Source of the DNA: Lewinellaceae bacterium
Lineage (GTDB): Bacteria; Bacteroidota; Bacteroidia; Chitinophagales; Saprospiraceae
Length of the DNA stretch: 64,000 nt
Assembly (NCBI GenBank): GCA_020636275.1
Contig: JACJYD010000006.1
Location: 143,249-207,248, forward strand
Reading direction: 5' to 3'
Made by a program: the position numbers and the translations under genes. Of the stretch, positions 9,819-20,500 are shown in pieces; position 1 is the stretch's first letter; each line of letters opens with the position of its first letter. Under the pieces are notes generated by a model. The model was not told the origin of the DNA. It saw nothing but the letters and a program-made list of their open reading frames with translations, and did no database searches.

Positions 9819-9853
9819 ATCAACATTCGCGACCTGCGGTCGCGAATGTTGAT
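9819..9853. repeat. Perfect 16-bp palindromic hairpin with GCGACC-TGC-GGTCGC core
   Basis: Arms 9819-9834 and 9838-9853 are perfectly complementary around the 3-nt loop TGC. The core GCGACCTGCGG(T/C)CGC recurs at 62859-62895 with a different outer stem, which suggests a dispersed family. A smaller hairpin (ACACCTA/TAGGTGT, 9858-9864 with 9875-9881) follows directly. Confidence 0.6.
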
Positions 9854-9907
9854 AAGGACACCTATCAGCACCGGTAGGTGTTATTTATTTTTTCCATCAA
9901 ATAAAAA

Positions 9908-9939
9908 GGGGGGGCGTTTGCAGCGCCCCCCCTTTTTTT
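9908..9939 (-). terminator. Bidirectional terminator after the 9958-17271 gene
   Basis: The stem of seven G plus CG (9908-9916) pairs with CG plus seven C (9924-9932). It is flanked by A-runs on the left and T-runs on the right, so both strands end in U-rich RNA. It lies just beyond the stop codon of the third giant gene. Confidence 0.85.
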
Positions 9940-9957
9940 ATTTTTCTAAAGCAGAAA

Positions 9958-12900
9958 TTACCGGATCAGTGAAACATCGCCTTTGATCAGTTCCACATAG
10001 CCGTCGACGTAGACCACTTCCACGTAGTAAGCAAATACGCCCGGATCTACGCGCTTGCCCCGATGGTATCCATCCCAGCCGATCGTGATGTCGTTGGGCA
10101 GAAAATCGTAAGCTTCAAAAACCGGCTCACCCCAACGGTTGAAGATCAGGAAGGACTTGATCCGTTCCACCTGCTTGCCCGCCTGGATGAAGAACACGTC
10201 GTTCTGACCATCGTCGTTGGGCGAGAAGATATTGGGGATATAGACCGGGCGGGGCTTGCGGATCAACAGCCGGAGCTGGTCAGAGGCTTCGCATGGCCCT
10301 TTTTCCACCGTCACCGTGAAAATACCTCCTTCAGTAGGTGCTACGGTCACCGAAGAACAGAAAATATCATTGCATTCGATCAGTTCAGCCGGCGACCAAA
10401 TGATCGTATCCAGGTCGGCGATGGCAAAACTGCTCTGCAAGGTTAAGGTCAGATCGTCGCCCAGATCCAGGAAGTAATTTCCTTCTCCGTCGGGCTGAAG
10501 ATTCGCCACCAAAGTAGCCGTCAGTTCCTGTGGTTCCACCAAACTGACTATTTCCTGCACTTCGCAGCCATTGGCATCCTGAACGGCGATCAGGTAGTCA
10601 CCTCCACTCAGATTTGAGAATTGCTGTTGGCTGCTGAACGGACTACCGTTGAGGGAGAACATATAAGGCGGTTTTCCACCGGTAACCGATTCGACGAAAA
10701 TGAATCCGTCACCTGCTCCAAAGCAACTGATATCCTGTGTAGAAATGATAGCTGCCGGCGTCTCCACGTTTTCGGCAACGCCAACCTGATCGGTCGATGA
10801 ACAACCGGTCTGCGTATCGGTTACGAGCAATTGGTAGGTTCCAGCAGCTGTAACGGAAAGCGTCGATTGGGTTCCAATCACAGCGGGCGATCCCACCTGG
10901 GTCCACTCATAGCTGTACTGAGGACCGGAACTGGAGCCCGTACCTCCGATGGTCACTGCCGTCACCCCGCAGGTGAGTTCCTGTTGTGCCCCGGCATCTG
11001 CCACGGGTTGCGGATGAACGATCACCGTAACGGTTTCGTTATCGTCCGTACAGGGCGGGGTTCCATCCATGAAGTAGCGGAACTTGTACGTGCCCGGCGC
11101 CTGACCGGCGGTATTAAAGGTTCCGGAGGCCGCGTTGAAGGCGCCGCCCACCGACGGGACACCAGACGTTTCCGTCCATACCCCACCTGCATCTTCGTCC
11201 GTCAGAAGATCGGCCAGGTTGATCACCTGCGCTTCATTGGCACACAATTCAGCAGGCGGATTAGCCGTACCGGCAAAGACCGGGTTATTAACCGTCACCG
11301 TGATCGAACCGGAAGCCGTGTTAAAACAGCCGGTGGTCAGGTCGGTCAGATTAACCAAAGTGTAGGTTGTCGTCTGCTGCGGATTAAGGTTCCAAACATA
11401 TCCGTCACCGATCCCATCCAGCGTGAAGTCCTGGGTTCCATCGTTCAATACGACATCGAACGGACCCTCCCCGTTGATACTGAAAAAGCCTGTTATGGGT
11501 TGTCCCAGGCAAATAGGCCCACCGCCGCTGATTGAAACGGTCGGCAAGCACTTGAATACCACGGGGGTTCCTTCAGCCACAGATAGGCAATCGTCCGTAA
11601 GGTCGACCAGGCCGGTGCCGTCGTTGTCGCCAACTACCGAAGAGATGTAGTACGTCACGTTACACACCATTGTCGCCGGGTCAAAATCGAACTCCGGAAT
11701 GGTGTTCACCCCGACCACGATCCCCAGGGCATCGCCGCTACCGGTATGGAGAACATACATGATCGTGTCGTTTCCGTCAAACTGTATACCCGTAGCCGGC
11801 GTTGAACTCACCGTTCCAAATTCGCAAGTCGTTTTGGGCGTCTGGTTCATTACACCAGCGCCGGATGCGCAGTTACAAATGATCGGTCCCGACACCGTAT
11901 CCGTTACACATTCGAATCCATCCTGAACGAGGAACTGATAAGCTCCCACGTCGCAGGGTATATCTTCACTACAGTACTGATCTCCCGTAATTGTGCCCGG
12001 CCATCCATTGACCACATAGGTGGAAGGATCGCCGCCTACGATCGTAAAGCAAATATTGACGAAAGTATTGGTCGGATCAGGTGTGATTACCACATCCACT
12101 CCAAATGGTATGCCTTGTTGTGTCACCGAACCCAATCCGGAACCTGTTCCGGTGCAGAAGGCGTCGGAAACACTCGTAATGGAATAGATCGTCGTACCTG
12201 GAGGCGCTACTGTCCATGTAAACGGACTGGTTGGCACTGTTACGGTAATGTTGTCGCCCAAAGTATTGGTAACTTCTACCGTCCATGGCGCTACCCCGCC
12301 GGTCACCGTAATGGTCAGATCTACGGATTCACCGGCACAGAAATCGGCCGCTCCACCCATAAGTGCGTTCGGGATCTGATGGAACACCACCGGCGTACCC
12401 GGGGTGATCACCAGACATGGATCTGTCGGGTCCACATTCCCGTTGCCGTCGTTGTTCCCGATCCGCGCTGAAATGTAGTACGTCACTCCATAGGTCAATA
12501 ATCCCGAGTACGCGAACGATGGCGTCGTGCTCATCATGATCGGCACATTGTCTCCATTGTGCAGTATGAAGTCCACCACGTCGTCTCCGTCCAGCACCTG
12601 GTTCGTCGCATCGTAAGCCACCACCGCCGGGCCCGATCCGCAGATCTCCAGCGGCGTCGGATCCAACTCCCCGCCTGCCGTCGTGCATGCACACTCCACC
12701 AGCGGCTCCGTCACGATCACCGGCCCACATCCGTTCGCTCCGTCAAACTCAAAGTAGTACCCGTTCCCGCACGGCAGCTCATTGCTGCAGAACACCGAGT
12801 CCACCGTCCACACCGTCGCTCCGTCTGTCACCGTGTACGGCGCAACCCCTCCACTTATCTTGAAGCATACCACATAGCCCGTATTCGTCGAATTGATCGT

Positions 12901-15900
12901 CACCTCCGCCGGCTCGTTCACCGGCGGCTGGTTCACCGTCACCGTCGCCGTCCCGTTGATCAGCCCGTCACAATGCTCGTCGTTCATCGCCGTGATCGTG
13001 TACGTCGCCGTCGCCTGCGGCGCCACCACCGTATAGTTGTATGTCGTCGAGTTGATCCCCGTTATCGTCTCCGTCGTCGTCCCGTTCGTGATCTCCAGCG
13101 TCCACGGCGCATCTCCCGTCAACTGGACCGGTAACACCGCATTGTCTCCAATGCAGATCTCCTGCGTCCCTCCCAGCGTCGCCGTCGGCACCGCGTAGAA
13201 CGTCACCGGTGTGCCCGGCGCTACCGCCAGACACGGATCCACCTGATCGTTCACACTCCCCGTCCCGTCATCACTCCCCACGATCGCCGATATGTAGTAC
13301 ACCACTCCATAGCTCATCGTACTCCCGTCAAAACTGAACGTCGGCGTATCCGACCTCGCCAGGATCGGGTATTCGATCGCATTGCCGCTGCCCGTGTGCA
13401 GCACAAACTCCAGCACGTCGTCCCCGTCAAAGTTCTGTCCCACCGCGTTGTACGTCGCCGTCACCGGTCCATCCCCACATTCCTCGATCGCGTTGAGGTC
13501 CATCTCCCCGACTCCCGATGTGCACGCACAATCCACCGGCTCCGTCGTCTGCACATTGATCACATTGCAACTGTTTATATCCGCTACCTGGAACGAGTAC
13601 GTGCTGCCCGCCGCGATCGGATTGCTCTCGAACATCGCCGGGTTGCTTCCCGTCAAGGTTCCCGAACCCACCGGCAACACCGTATACGTCGTCCCGTCTC
13701 CTCCGCTGATCTCAAAGCTCACCACAAACTGCGTATTGGTCGAGTTGCACGCCGTGGCCACATTCGTCACCACCACGTCCTGGTTCACCGACACCGCCGC
13801 ACTCCCGCTCGCCGTGCCCACACAGTTCCCGTTCGACACCGCCGTCAGCGTGTACGTCGTCGTCAAGGCCGGCATCACCGTTATCGTGTACGGGTTGGCG
13901 TTGATCCCGTTGACCGTCTGCACCAATGCCCCGTTGTCATAGCTGATACTGTACGGACCCGGGCCCGTGAACGTCACCGTCAGGCTCGTCGCATCCCCCA
14001 CGCAGATCGTCGCATCTCCACTCATTACTCCCGTCGGCTCTTCGTAGAACACCACCGGCGTGCCCTGCGCCACCGCCAGACACGGATCGTTCAGGTCCAC
14101 CACACCGCCGCCCAGGTCGTTGCCCACAACCGCCGAAATGTAGTACGTCTGTCCGTACACCATCCCCGCTGCGGCATCGTAGCAGAACGTCGGCACCGCA
14201 CTGCGCGCGATCTCGTTTATGATCGTCACCCCACTGCCCTGGTGCAGAATGAACTGCAGCACGTCGTCCCCGTCAAAGGCTTCCCCCGTCGGGTCATAGC
14301 TCGCCGTGATGCAGGCTCCGGCCCCACAGGCCGTCAATTCCGTCGGATCCAGGTCTCCCACCGCCGAGGTACAGTCGCACAGCACCTGCACGTTTTCCAC
14401 CGTCACCGGGTTGCAACCGTTCGCATCGTCCACCGTGAAGCTGTAGCCATCCCCGTTCGGGATCTCTGCACTGGTGTACACATACGGCGGACCCGCCGAT
14501 ATCCCCGCATTGCTCCCGTTCACCGTATAGCTCGCCGGGGCTCCTCCGTTGATCGTGAAGCTCACCGTGTAGCCCGTGTTCGTCGCATTGCATTCCACCT
14601 GGATGTTCGACACCGTCGGCGCCGTGTTCACCGTCACCACCGAACTGCCCGATCCCACTTCCACACATCCGTTCGCGTCCGTCACCGTGGCGATCCCGTA
14701 GGTGCCACCCTGGCATGCCTGGTAGGTGTACGGGTTGTCCGTAATCCCCGTGATCGGCGCCTGCACGTTGCCGTTCAGCAGCAACTCCACGCTCCACGGC
14801 GGCGTGCCCGTCATCAGAATGGTCAGCGCCACGCAATCCCCGCTGCCCTGGCAGATCGATCCGTTCCCGCTCAGCACCGCGCTGGGAAGCGGGTTCTCCG
14901 TGATCGTCGCACTGCCCGACACCAGGCCCGGACACGGCGCTATGTTGTCCAGGCTCACCAACGTGTAGTCGCCCGGTATGTCTGTGGTCAATATGTATGG
15001 GTCCGTCGTCACCCCCACAAGGGTCGGTTGCGGCACCCCGTTGATCGCATAGGTGATATCCCACGGCGCCGTGCCCGTCAGGTCGATCGTCAGATTGATC
15101 GTCTCCCCGCTGCCCGCACAGAAATCCCCGCCACCACTCAGCACCGCTGTGGGCGCATCGTTCACCGTCACCGCAAAACAGCTCTGGGGGCTCTGTCCGC
15201 AGGCGTTGACCGCCCGGACGCATACGTTGCCGTTGTTCGAGCCCGTCCAGTCGATCGTGATGCTGTTCGTCCCCGCTCCTGCCGTGATCGTCGCTCCTGC
15301 TGGCACCGTCCAGTTGTAGCTCGTCGCATTCGGATCCGCTGCTACGCTGTAGGTAGCGATCTCCCCGTCGCACACCGATGCGATCCCCGTGATCGTGGGT
15401 TGCGCCGGTACATTCAGCACCGTGAAGCTCAGACAGGTCTGGGCGCTCGTGCCGCACGGGTTCGTCCCCGTTACGCAGATCTGTCCGTCTGAAGCCCCCG
15501 AAAAGTCCACTTCCAAACTATCGCCCAGATCGGTAAAGGAAGCGTTCCCGCCGACCGTCCAGTTGTAACTGGCCGTGTTCGGATCGACCGGATCGAGGTA
15601 GTAGTACAATACATCTCCCTCACACACGCTCGTCGGGCCCACCAGAACCGGTACGAGGGGCCCAAGGCCCACGTTGATCGTCAGGCAGACCTGGGTGCTC
15701 GCCCCACAGGCGTTGTTCGCCGTCACGCAGACGGACCCCTGACCCGCGGTGGTCCAGGTCACCGTAGCCGTGTTGCCGGTATTGGTGAAGGTTCCGCCCG
15801 TCACCGTCCAGGTGTATCCCGTTGGCGCCGGACCGGAAGACGAGGGGGTGGCCGTATAGGTCGACACCGCGTTGGTACAGGGACTCAGGGGGCCTGTTAG

Positions 15901-17271
15901 TGTAGGGGGATTCGGTACCGCTGTATTCTGGATCACCGTCACCGAAGCCATGTCGGTACAGGTGACTCCCATAAAGGTTTGTGTTACCGTCAGGGTATAA
16001 GTTCCCGGCGCGTTGACCGTCGGGGTCAGGGTATTGCCACCGCTCACGATCCCCGGCCCTGTCCACGAGTAGGTCAGCACCGCATTGGAAGAAGCGGGAG
16101 TGGTGGTCGATCCCGTGGCGTTTAATTGTATGGTAGCACCGGAGCCGCAACCCAGCACCGGCGGCGGATTGATCACCGCATCGGCCTGCATGACCAGCAG
16201 AATGAGCGTCACCACGCTGTCGCAGCCGTTGGCGGCGGTCAGGGTTACCGGGTATCCGCCCGTTTGGGTGTAGGTGCCCCCGGCGAAGTTATAGCTTTGT
16301 CCCTGGCAGATCACCGCCTGGGTAGGCGGCATTACGATAGGCGGTAAGGCTGTGGCGATACAGGTGATAATACTGTCGCAACCCAGCCAGGAATCGTAAA
16401 CAAACTGCTGTTGCCCCGGAGAAGTGAAATTCTGGCCCTGACAGGTCCAGGTATCTCCAAGACAGAAGGTGATATAGTTAAATTGAGGAGGTATCGGCGT
16501 CGATACGACTGTTGTGCAAATCGTCGGACCGGTCTCACAGGCGTTGGAGGGGGTCACGCACAACTGGGCCGTACCCGGCCCCGTAAAGGTAATATTGACG
16601 TTGTTGTTGCCATCGCCGGAAATAGACCCGATCGGAGGCGTCAGACTCCAGTCATAATTGGCGATCCCTGTACCAGTCGGAACGGAATAAGGGATCGTTG
16701 CCCCCGGGCACACATTGAGAGTCCCGGAAATGACCCCGGGAATGATCGGAGGTGGTACGTTGCCGATCCCCGCGATCACATCGATCACATAATCGCAAAT
16801 ATCCCCGGCAAAACCATCGATCATCAGGTAGTAGACCTGACCGATCGTCAGGTTCGTTCCCGTCACCGTGATGGGCGTGGTCGATGCAGGGCTTTCGCAA
16901 TTGGAAACCGCTGTGAAGGTGGAACAGTTTGTGGTGGCATACATCTGAGCCTGAAGACCCGAGCCATTGGGCTGGCCCACGCAGTTGGACGGCGTGATGG
17001 TCAGGGTAATGGTAGTACTCCCGGCAATGAAGGAGAACCAGTGGTAGTTCTCACAAGTACCACAGAAAGGTCCAGGACAAAGTCCCGCCCCCGTGTTGCT
17101 GGTTGACGAACAATAACCGTCAAAGTCGGCTTCCGAACAAAACAGAGGAGCGTTCTGGCATCCTTGCGGGCCCGTACCGGGAGGTAAGGGTAAATTACAC
17201 TGGGCATCCAATTGTTGAGCCACTGTGAAAGCAAGAACCAGGGTCAGCGAAAAACGTAAAATTTTCACCAT
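9958..17271 (-). CDS. Giant T9SS type B cargo protein, near-twin of the 2031-9341 product
   Basis: 2,437 residues with the same architecture as its neighbour. A signal peptide (1-23, ending QQLDAQ) is followed by a PPC/jelly-roll-like region (24-170), PKD-like and GCDS modules, CxC-bounded super-repeats (near 964, 1246, 1526 and 1801), an SprB repeat (SCFGAGDG..GGKPPY) and a type B sorting domain (IFSPNDDGQND, IFNRWGEPVF, KGDVSLIR). Residues about 260-1633 are almost identical to the paralogue; the N-terminal 255 and C-terminal 800 residues are only moderately similar. A recent duplication followed by divergence of the ends, or repeated gene conversion of the core, would explain this. Surface adhesion or matrix function is inferred. 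The start at 17271 begins the signal peptide directly. Confidence 0.92.
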   Translation of the reverse strand: MVKILRFSLTLVLAFTVAQQLDAQCNLPLPPGTGPQGCQNAPLFCSEADFDGYCSSTSNTGAGLCPGPFCGTCENYHWFSFIAGSTTITLTITPSNCVGQPNGSGLQAQMYATTNCSTFTAVSNCESPASTTPITVTGTNLTIGQVYYLMIDGFAGDICDYVIDVIAGIGNVPPPIIPGVISGTLNVCPGATIPYSVPTGTGIANYDWSLTPPIGSISGDGNNNVNITFTGPGTAQLCVTPSNACETGPTICTTVVSTPIPPQFNYITFCLGDTWTCQGQNFTSPGQQQFVYDSWLGCDSIITCIATALPPIVMPPTQAVICQGQSYNFAGGTYTQTGGYPVTLTAANGCDSVVTLILLVMQADAVINPPPVLGCGSGATIQLNATGSTTTPASSNAVLTYSWTGPGIVSGGNTLTPTVNAPGTYTLTVTQTFMGVTCTDMASVTVIQNTAVPNPPTLTGPLSPCTNAVSTYTATPSSSGPAPTGYTWTVTGGTFTNTGNTATVTWTTAGQGSVCVTANNACGASTQVCLTINVGLGPLVPVLVGPTSVCEGDVLYYYLDPVDPNTASYNWTVGGNASFTDLGDSLEVDFSGASDGQICVTGTNPCGTSAQTCLSFTVLNVPAQPTITGIASVCDGEIATYSVAADPNATSYNWTVPAGATITAGAGTNSITIDWTGSNNGNVCVRAVNACGQSPQSCFAVTVNDAPTAVLSGGGDFCAGSGETINLTIDLTGTAPWDITYAINGVPQPTLVGVTTDPYILTTDIPGDYTLVSLDNIAPCPGLVSGSATITENPLPSAVLSGNGSICQGSGDCVALTILMTGTPPWSVELLLNGNVQAPITGITDNPYTYQACQGGTYGIATVTDANGCVEVGSGSSVVTVNTAPTVSNIQVECNATNTGYTVSFTINGGAPASYTVNGSNAGISAGPPYVYTSAEIPNGDGYSFTVDDANGCNPVTVENVQVLCDCTSAVGDLDPTELTACGAGACITASYDPTGEAFDGDDVLQFILHQGSGVTIINEIARSAVPTFCYDAAAGMVYGQTYYISAVVGNDLGGGVVDLNDPCLAVAQGTPVVFYEEPTGVMSGDATICVGDATSLTVTFTGPGPYSISYDNGALVQTVNGINANPYTITVMPALTTTYTLTAVSNGNCVGTASGSAAVSVNQDVVVTNVATACNSTNTQFVVSFEISGGDGTTYTVLPVGSGTLTGSNPAMFESNPIAAGSTYSFQVADINSCNVINVQTTEPVDCACTSGVGEMDLNAIEECGDGPVTATYNAVGQNFDGDDVLEFVLHTGSGNAIEYPILARSDTPTFSFDGSTMSYGVVYYISAIVGSDDGTGSVNDQVDPCLAVAPGTPVTFYAVPTATLGGTQEICIGDNAVLPVQLTGDAPWTLEITNGTTTETITGINSTTYNYTVVAPQATATYTITAMNDEHCDGLINGTATVTVNQPPVNEPAEVTINSTNTGYVVCFKISGGVAPYTVTDGATVWTVDSVFCSNELPCGNGYYFEFDGANGCGPVIVTEPLVECACTTAGGELDPTPLEICGSGPAVVAYDATNQVLDGDDVVDFILHNGDNVPIMMSTTPSFAYSGLLTYGVTYYISARIGNNDGNGNVDPTDPCLVITPGTPVVFHQIPNALMGGAADFCAGESVDLTITVTGGVAPWTVEVTNTLGDNITVTVPTSPFTWTVAPPGTTIYSITSVSDAFCTGTGSGLGSVTQQGIPFGVDVVITPDPTNTFVNICFTIVGGDPSTYVVNGWPGTITGDQYCSEDIPCDVGAYQFLVQDGFECVTDTVSGPIICNCASGAGVMNQTPKTTCEFGTVSSTPATGIQFDGNDTIMYVLHTGSGDALGIVVGVNTIPEFDFDPATMVCNVTYYISSVVGDNDGTGLVDLTDDCLSVAEGTPVVFKCLPTVSISGGGPICLGQPITGFFSINGEGPFDVVLNDGTQDFTLDGIGDGYVWNLNPQQTTTYTLVNLTDLTTGCFNTASGSITVTVNNPVFAGTANPPAELCANEAQVINLADLLTDEDAGGVWTETSGVPSVGGAFNAASGTFNTAGQAPGTYKFRYFMDGTPPCTDDNETVTVIVHPQPVADAGAQQELTCGVTAVTIGGTGSSSGPQYSYEWTQVGSPAVIGTQSTLSVTAAGTYQLLVTDTQTGCSSTDQVGVAENVETPAAIISTQDISCFGAGDGFIFVESVTGGKPPYMFSLNGSPFSSQQQFSNLSGGDYLIAVQDANGCEVQEIVSLVEPQELTATLVANLQPDGEGNYFLDLGDDLTLTLQSSFAIADLDTIIWSPAELIECNDIFCSSVTVAPTEGGIFTVTVEKGPCEASDQLRLLIRKPRPVYIPNIFSPNDDGQNDVFFIQAGKQVERIKSFLIFNRWGEPVFEAYDFLPNDITIGWDGYHRGKRVDPGVFAYYVEVVYVDGYVELIKGDVSLIR
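12373..16491. repeat. Homogenised 4.1-kb block, copy B
   Basis: Partner of 4449-8567 at a fixed offset of 7,924 bp. Differences are isolated substitutions. Left of 12373 the code switches to a different version of the following Ig module; right of 16491 the N-terminal modules diverge. Confidence 0.85.
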
Positions 17272-17450
17272 AAGTTAAGACAATTTCAGTTCAAATCTAA
17301 AATGCCCCAAAGAGGGAATAAAGGTTATCTTTTTGGCTGTGGGGTATTGTTGGGTAGACCTCACATATAGGGAAAGCGCTGCCTGAAAACCAATAAATTA
17401 TTGACCTTTCAGATGGGGTAATCTATCATTTGCGCATACTCCTCTAACAA

Positions 17451-17458
17451 CAAAACTA
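17451..17458 (-). promoter_or_regulatory. Bacteroidota -7 box upstream of the 9958-17271 gene
   Basis: The minus strand reads TAGTTTTG, matching TAnnTTTG, about 180 bases upstream of the ATG at 17271. The -33 region is weak. Confidence 0.45.
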
Positions 17459-17493
17459 AATTTCGAATTAGGCGCCGTAAATATAATATCTTA

Positions 17494-17538
17494 ACCCAAT
17501 TAATCGCTAGAAATAGCGTTAAGGTTAACAAATTGGGT
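17494..17538 (-). terminator. Nested stem-loop after the 17594-24598 gene, possible terminator
   Basis: The outer arms ACCCAATT (17494-17501) and AATTGGGT (17531-17538) enclose an inner CGCTA-GAAA-TAGCG hairpin (17505-17518). It lies about 55 bases past the stop at 17594. There is no clean T-tract, so a terminator role is only likely by position. Confidence 0.4.
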
Positions 17539-17593
17539 GGAATTTTGTGCTTTTTTATCGATGAACCGGAATATCCTCCAAGAAAACGGCAGG

Positions 17594-20500
17594 CTACCGG
17601 GCCAGTAATACATCGCCTTTATACCACTCCTCGGTCCCATCCCGCAAAATGATCCTGGCCTGCCATACAAAAATATGGGTATTCAGGGGCCGGTTCTCAA
17701 AGGTTCCGTCCCATCCGTAAGCAGGGTCATTTGGCGGAAAGTTCTCGGCCTGGTATACGAGATTGCCCCAGCGGTCAAAGATCTGCAGGAGTTGGATCTG
17801 CGACACCTCCGGCCCGCACTGCGGAAAGAAGATGTCATTCTCCCCGTCTCCATTGGGTGAAAAGGCATTGCCCAGGTACAGGTTGCCCGCTTTTTCTACA
17901 AAAACCGTCATGTGGTCGCTGGCGATACACCCATTTTCATCTTGTATGTCGATCGCAAACGTAGTGGTATGGAGGGGCTGCGCTTCGAATGCCAGACATT
18001 CCGGACAATCCGGATCGGACCAGGGCAACCAATCCACCGAGCTAAGGGTCGAATCCGGCACATTCGGAATGGCCTCGATCCAGGCTGTTTCGCCCAGTTG
18101 AATGTATTGATCAGGGCCCAGATCAACGCTCAGTTGATTGGGATTCGGAAGAAAGACCAGGGTGTCGAACCGGCAGCCATTGGTATCTTCTACGGAGATG
18201 GAATAGGTGCCTGCAGCCAGATAATTGAATTGGGTATATGGGTAAAAAGCACTCCCCTCAAAGGAATACTGAAATGGCTCCATTCCTCCCAGCACGGTAT
18301 CGATCCAGATCCCCCCGTCCCGGTCCTCAAAACAACTGGGCAGGATCAATTCCAGGTTCAGGCCTACGATGGGAAAGGCCTCGGCAAATACCTCAACGCT
18401 CGTGCTGCTCAAACACCCATTCTGACCGTTGACCACAGTGAGCGTATAGATCCCGGGCTGAGATACGATGGGAAAAAGGGTGTTATCCTGTTCGATCGGG
18501 TCGCCGGACTGGCTGGTCCAGGTGTATGTAAAAACAGGTCCTACCGAGGAACCGCTGCCGTCGAGTCCAACGGTTGCCACTTCGCAATCAAATGCGCCGT
18601 CGGCCTGTGCCTGTGCCTGTGGAGCCAGGGTATCCTGAAAGACGGTGACCGAGTCGAGGGCGATACAGCCGTTTTCCAGATCTACTACCTCCAGCAAATA
18701 GGTTCCAACCTGTCCGACAGAAGGCGTCAGGCTAAGGCTGTCCAATATGGGGCCGGGGCCGGTCCAAACCACCTCCAGGACGCCGGAAGCGGTCGTCCCG
18801 GAAGCATCCAGCAATACGCTGGTTTGTATACAGGTAAGCGTATCGGGCGAAAGGAGCTGGATCTGTGGCGGGTTCAAATTCTCATTCACCGAAATAAAAG
18901 TGGTATCCAGGCATCCATTTATCTGGTTCTGAACGATTAGTGAATAAATCCCTCCTTCAAGCGCCTCAATGGCGTCCTGTGTGGGGTCTCCCTGGATCTG
19001 CCCGCCCTGGGTTTGCCAGGTAAAATCGAGCAAACCCGCAGGCTGGGACAAGAGGCCCGACAACGGAACGGTTGCTTGCGTACAAGTAATGACCGGAGGG
19101 ATCATTGTTTCAATAATAGCCTGTGGCGATGCGGTATCGGCCACTATGAGTACCTCGTCCGTAGTCACACAGGAATTGGTCGTGTCCACCACCTGCAGGG
19201 TGTAAATCCCCGGCTGGTCAATGATTGGAAACAGGGTATTGGCGCCCCCGGAAATAACAACTCCGGGCGGAGGCGTCCAGGAATAAGTATAGGCCAAGCC
19301 CTGGGAAGAACCGGCTCCATTCAGTTGGACCACCGGAGCAAAACAGGTGAGTGAGGTATCCGGACCTGCATCGGCAACGGGATGTTGCACCTCTTCTTCC
19401 AACACCAGGAAAACGGAATCCTTGCATTGATTCGCAGTATTTTGCACCACTAATTGATAGATCCCGGGCAAATCGACCCAGGCAATGGGCTCATCCGTAG
19501 CGCCCATAAAATTCCCGTCGAACGTGCTCCACGAAAAGGTCAGTTCCCCTGACGGCAGGGAGCTTGAACCATCGAGCCCGACCTGCGTCTGCAAACAGGT
19601 AAGCGGATCCGGCGGTAAAATGATCGCTTCGGGCGCCAGGGTATCTGCAGCTACAAAGAGCGAATCGAAAGCCGAACAACCGGTTAGGGTATCCGTCACT
19701 TCGAATTGGTAGGTGCCCGGACAATCGATACTCACCGAATTGAGGGTCGGATCGCTCTGGATGCATCCATCGGTGGTGGTCCAGAACAAGGTGAAATTTC
19801 CTCCCGCGCCGGGGCTCCCGTTCAGGGTGAGCGAGGTGATCCCGCAAGTAAGCGAGGTATCCGGCCCCGCCTGAACTGGAGGTGGATCCGTAAATTGAAG
19901 CAAGGCGCCGCAGGCCTGGCTCGAACAACCGGTATTTTCGTTGATCACCCGAAGGCAATACGTGCCGGGTTGTGTGGCCGTCCAGGATCCCAGACCCGTT
20001 GCCAGCGGCGCGTTGTTGAGGGTCCATTGATAGGTAATATCTGCCCCCAGCGAGGATCCCTGGCTGGTGATCAGAACCGATGTATTGGTACAGGTCAACG
20101 TGTCGGGGATCTGTATGGCGGCCACGGGGGGCAAGGTATCGTACAACACAGCTACGCTGTCGATCCCCACACAACCGGTCAGGGCGCTCGCAGCCGTCAG
20201 ATAATATACACCCGGGCAATATACGGTCGGGCTGGTCGTCGTCCCTCCGGAAAGGATACATGCCGGCCCTCCTGCCGCCGTCCAGGAATAAGAAAGGGTG
20301 CTGTCCGGAACGGCCTGCAAAACGACCTGGTCGTTGTCGCAGGTCAGAAATCCGTTGGGACCGGCGTCAACAGGCGGTGGGGCGGTGTTTTCCAACACCC
20401 ATATAGCTTCCGTACAGGTAAACAGTGTGCTCGTATCCGTGATGGTCAGCACATATTGTCCCGGTGCATCGACACAGGGAAAAAGCGTGGTCTCTCCACC

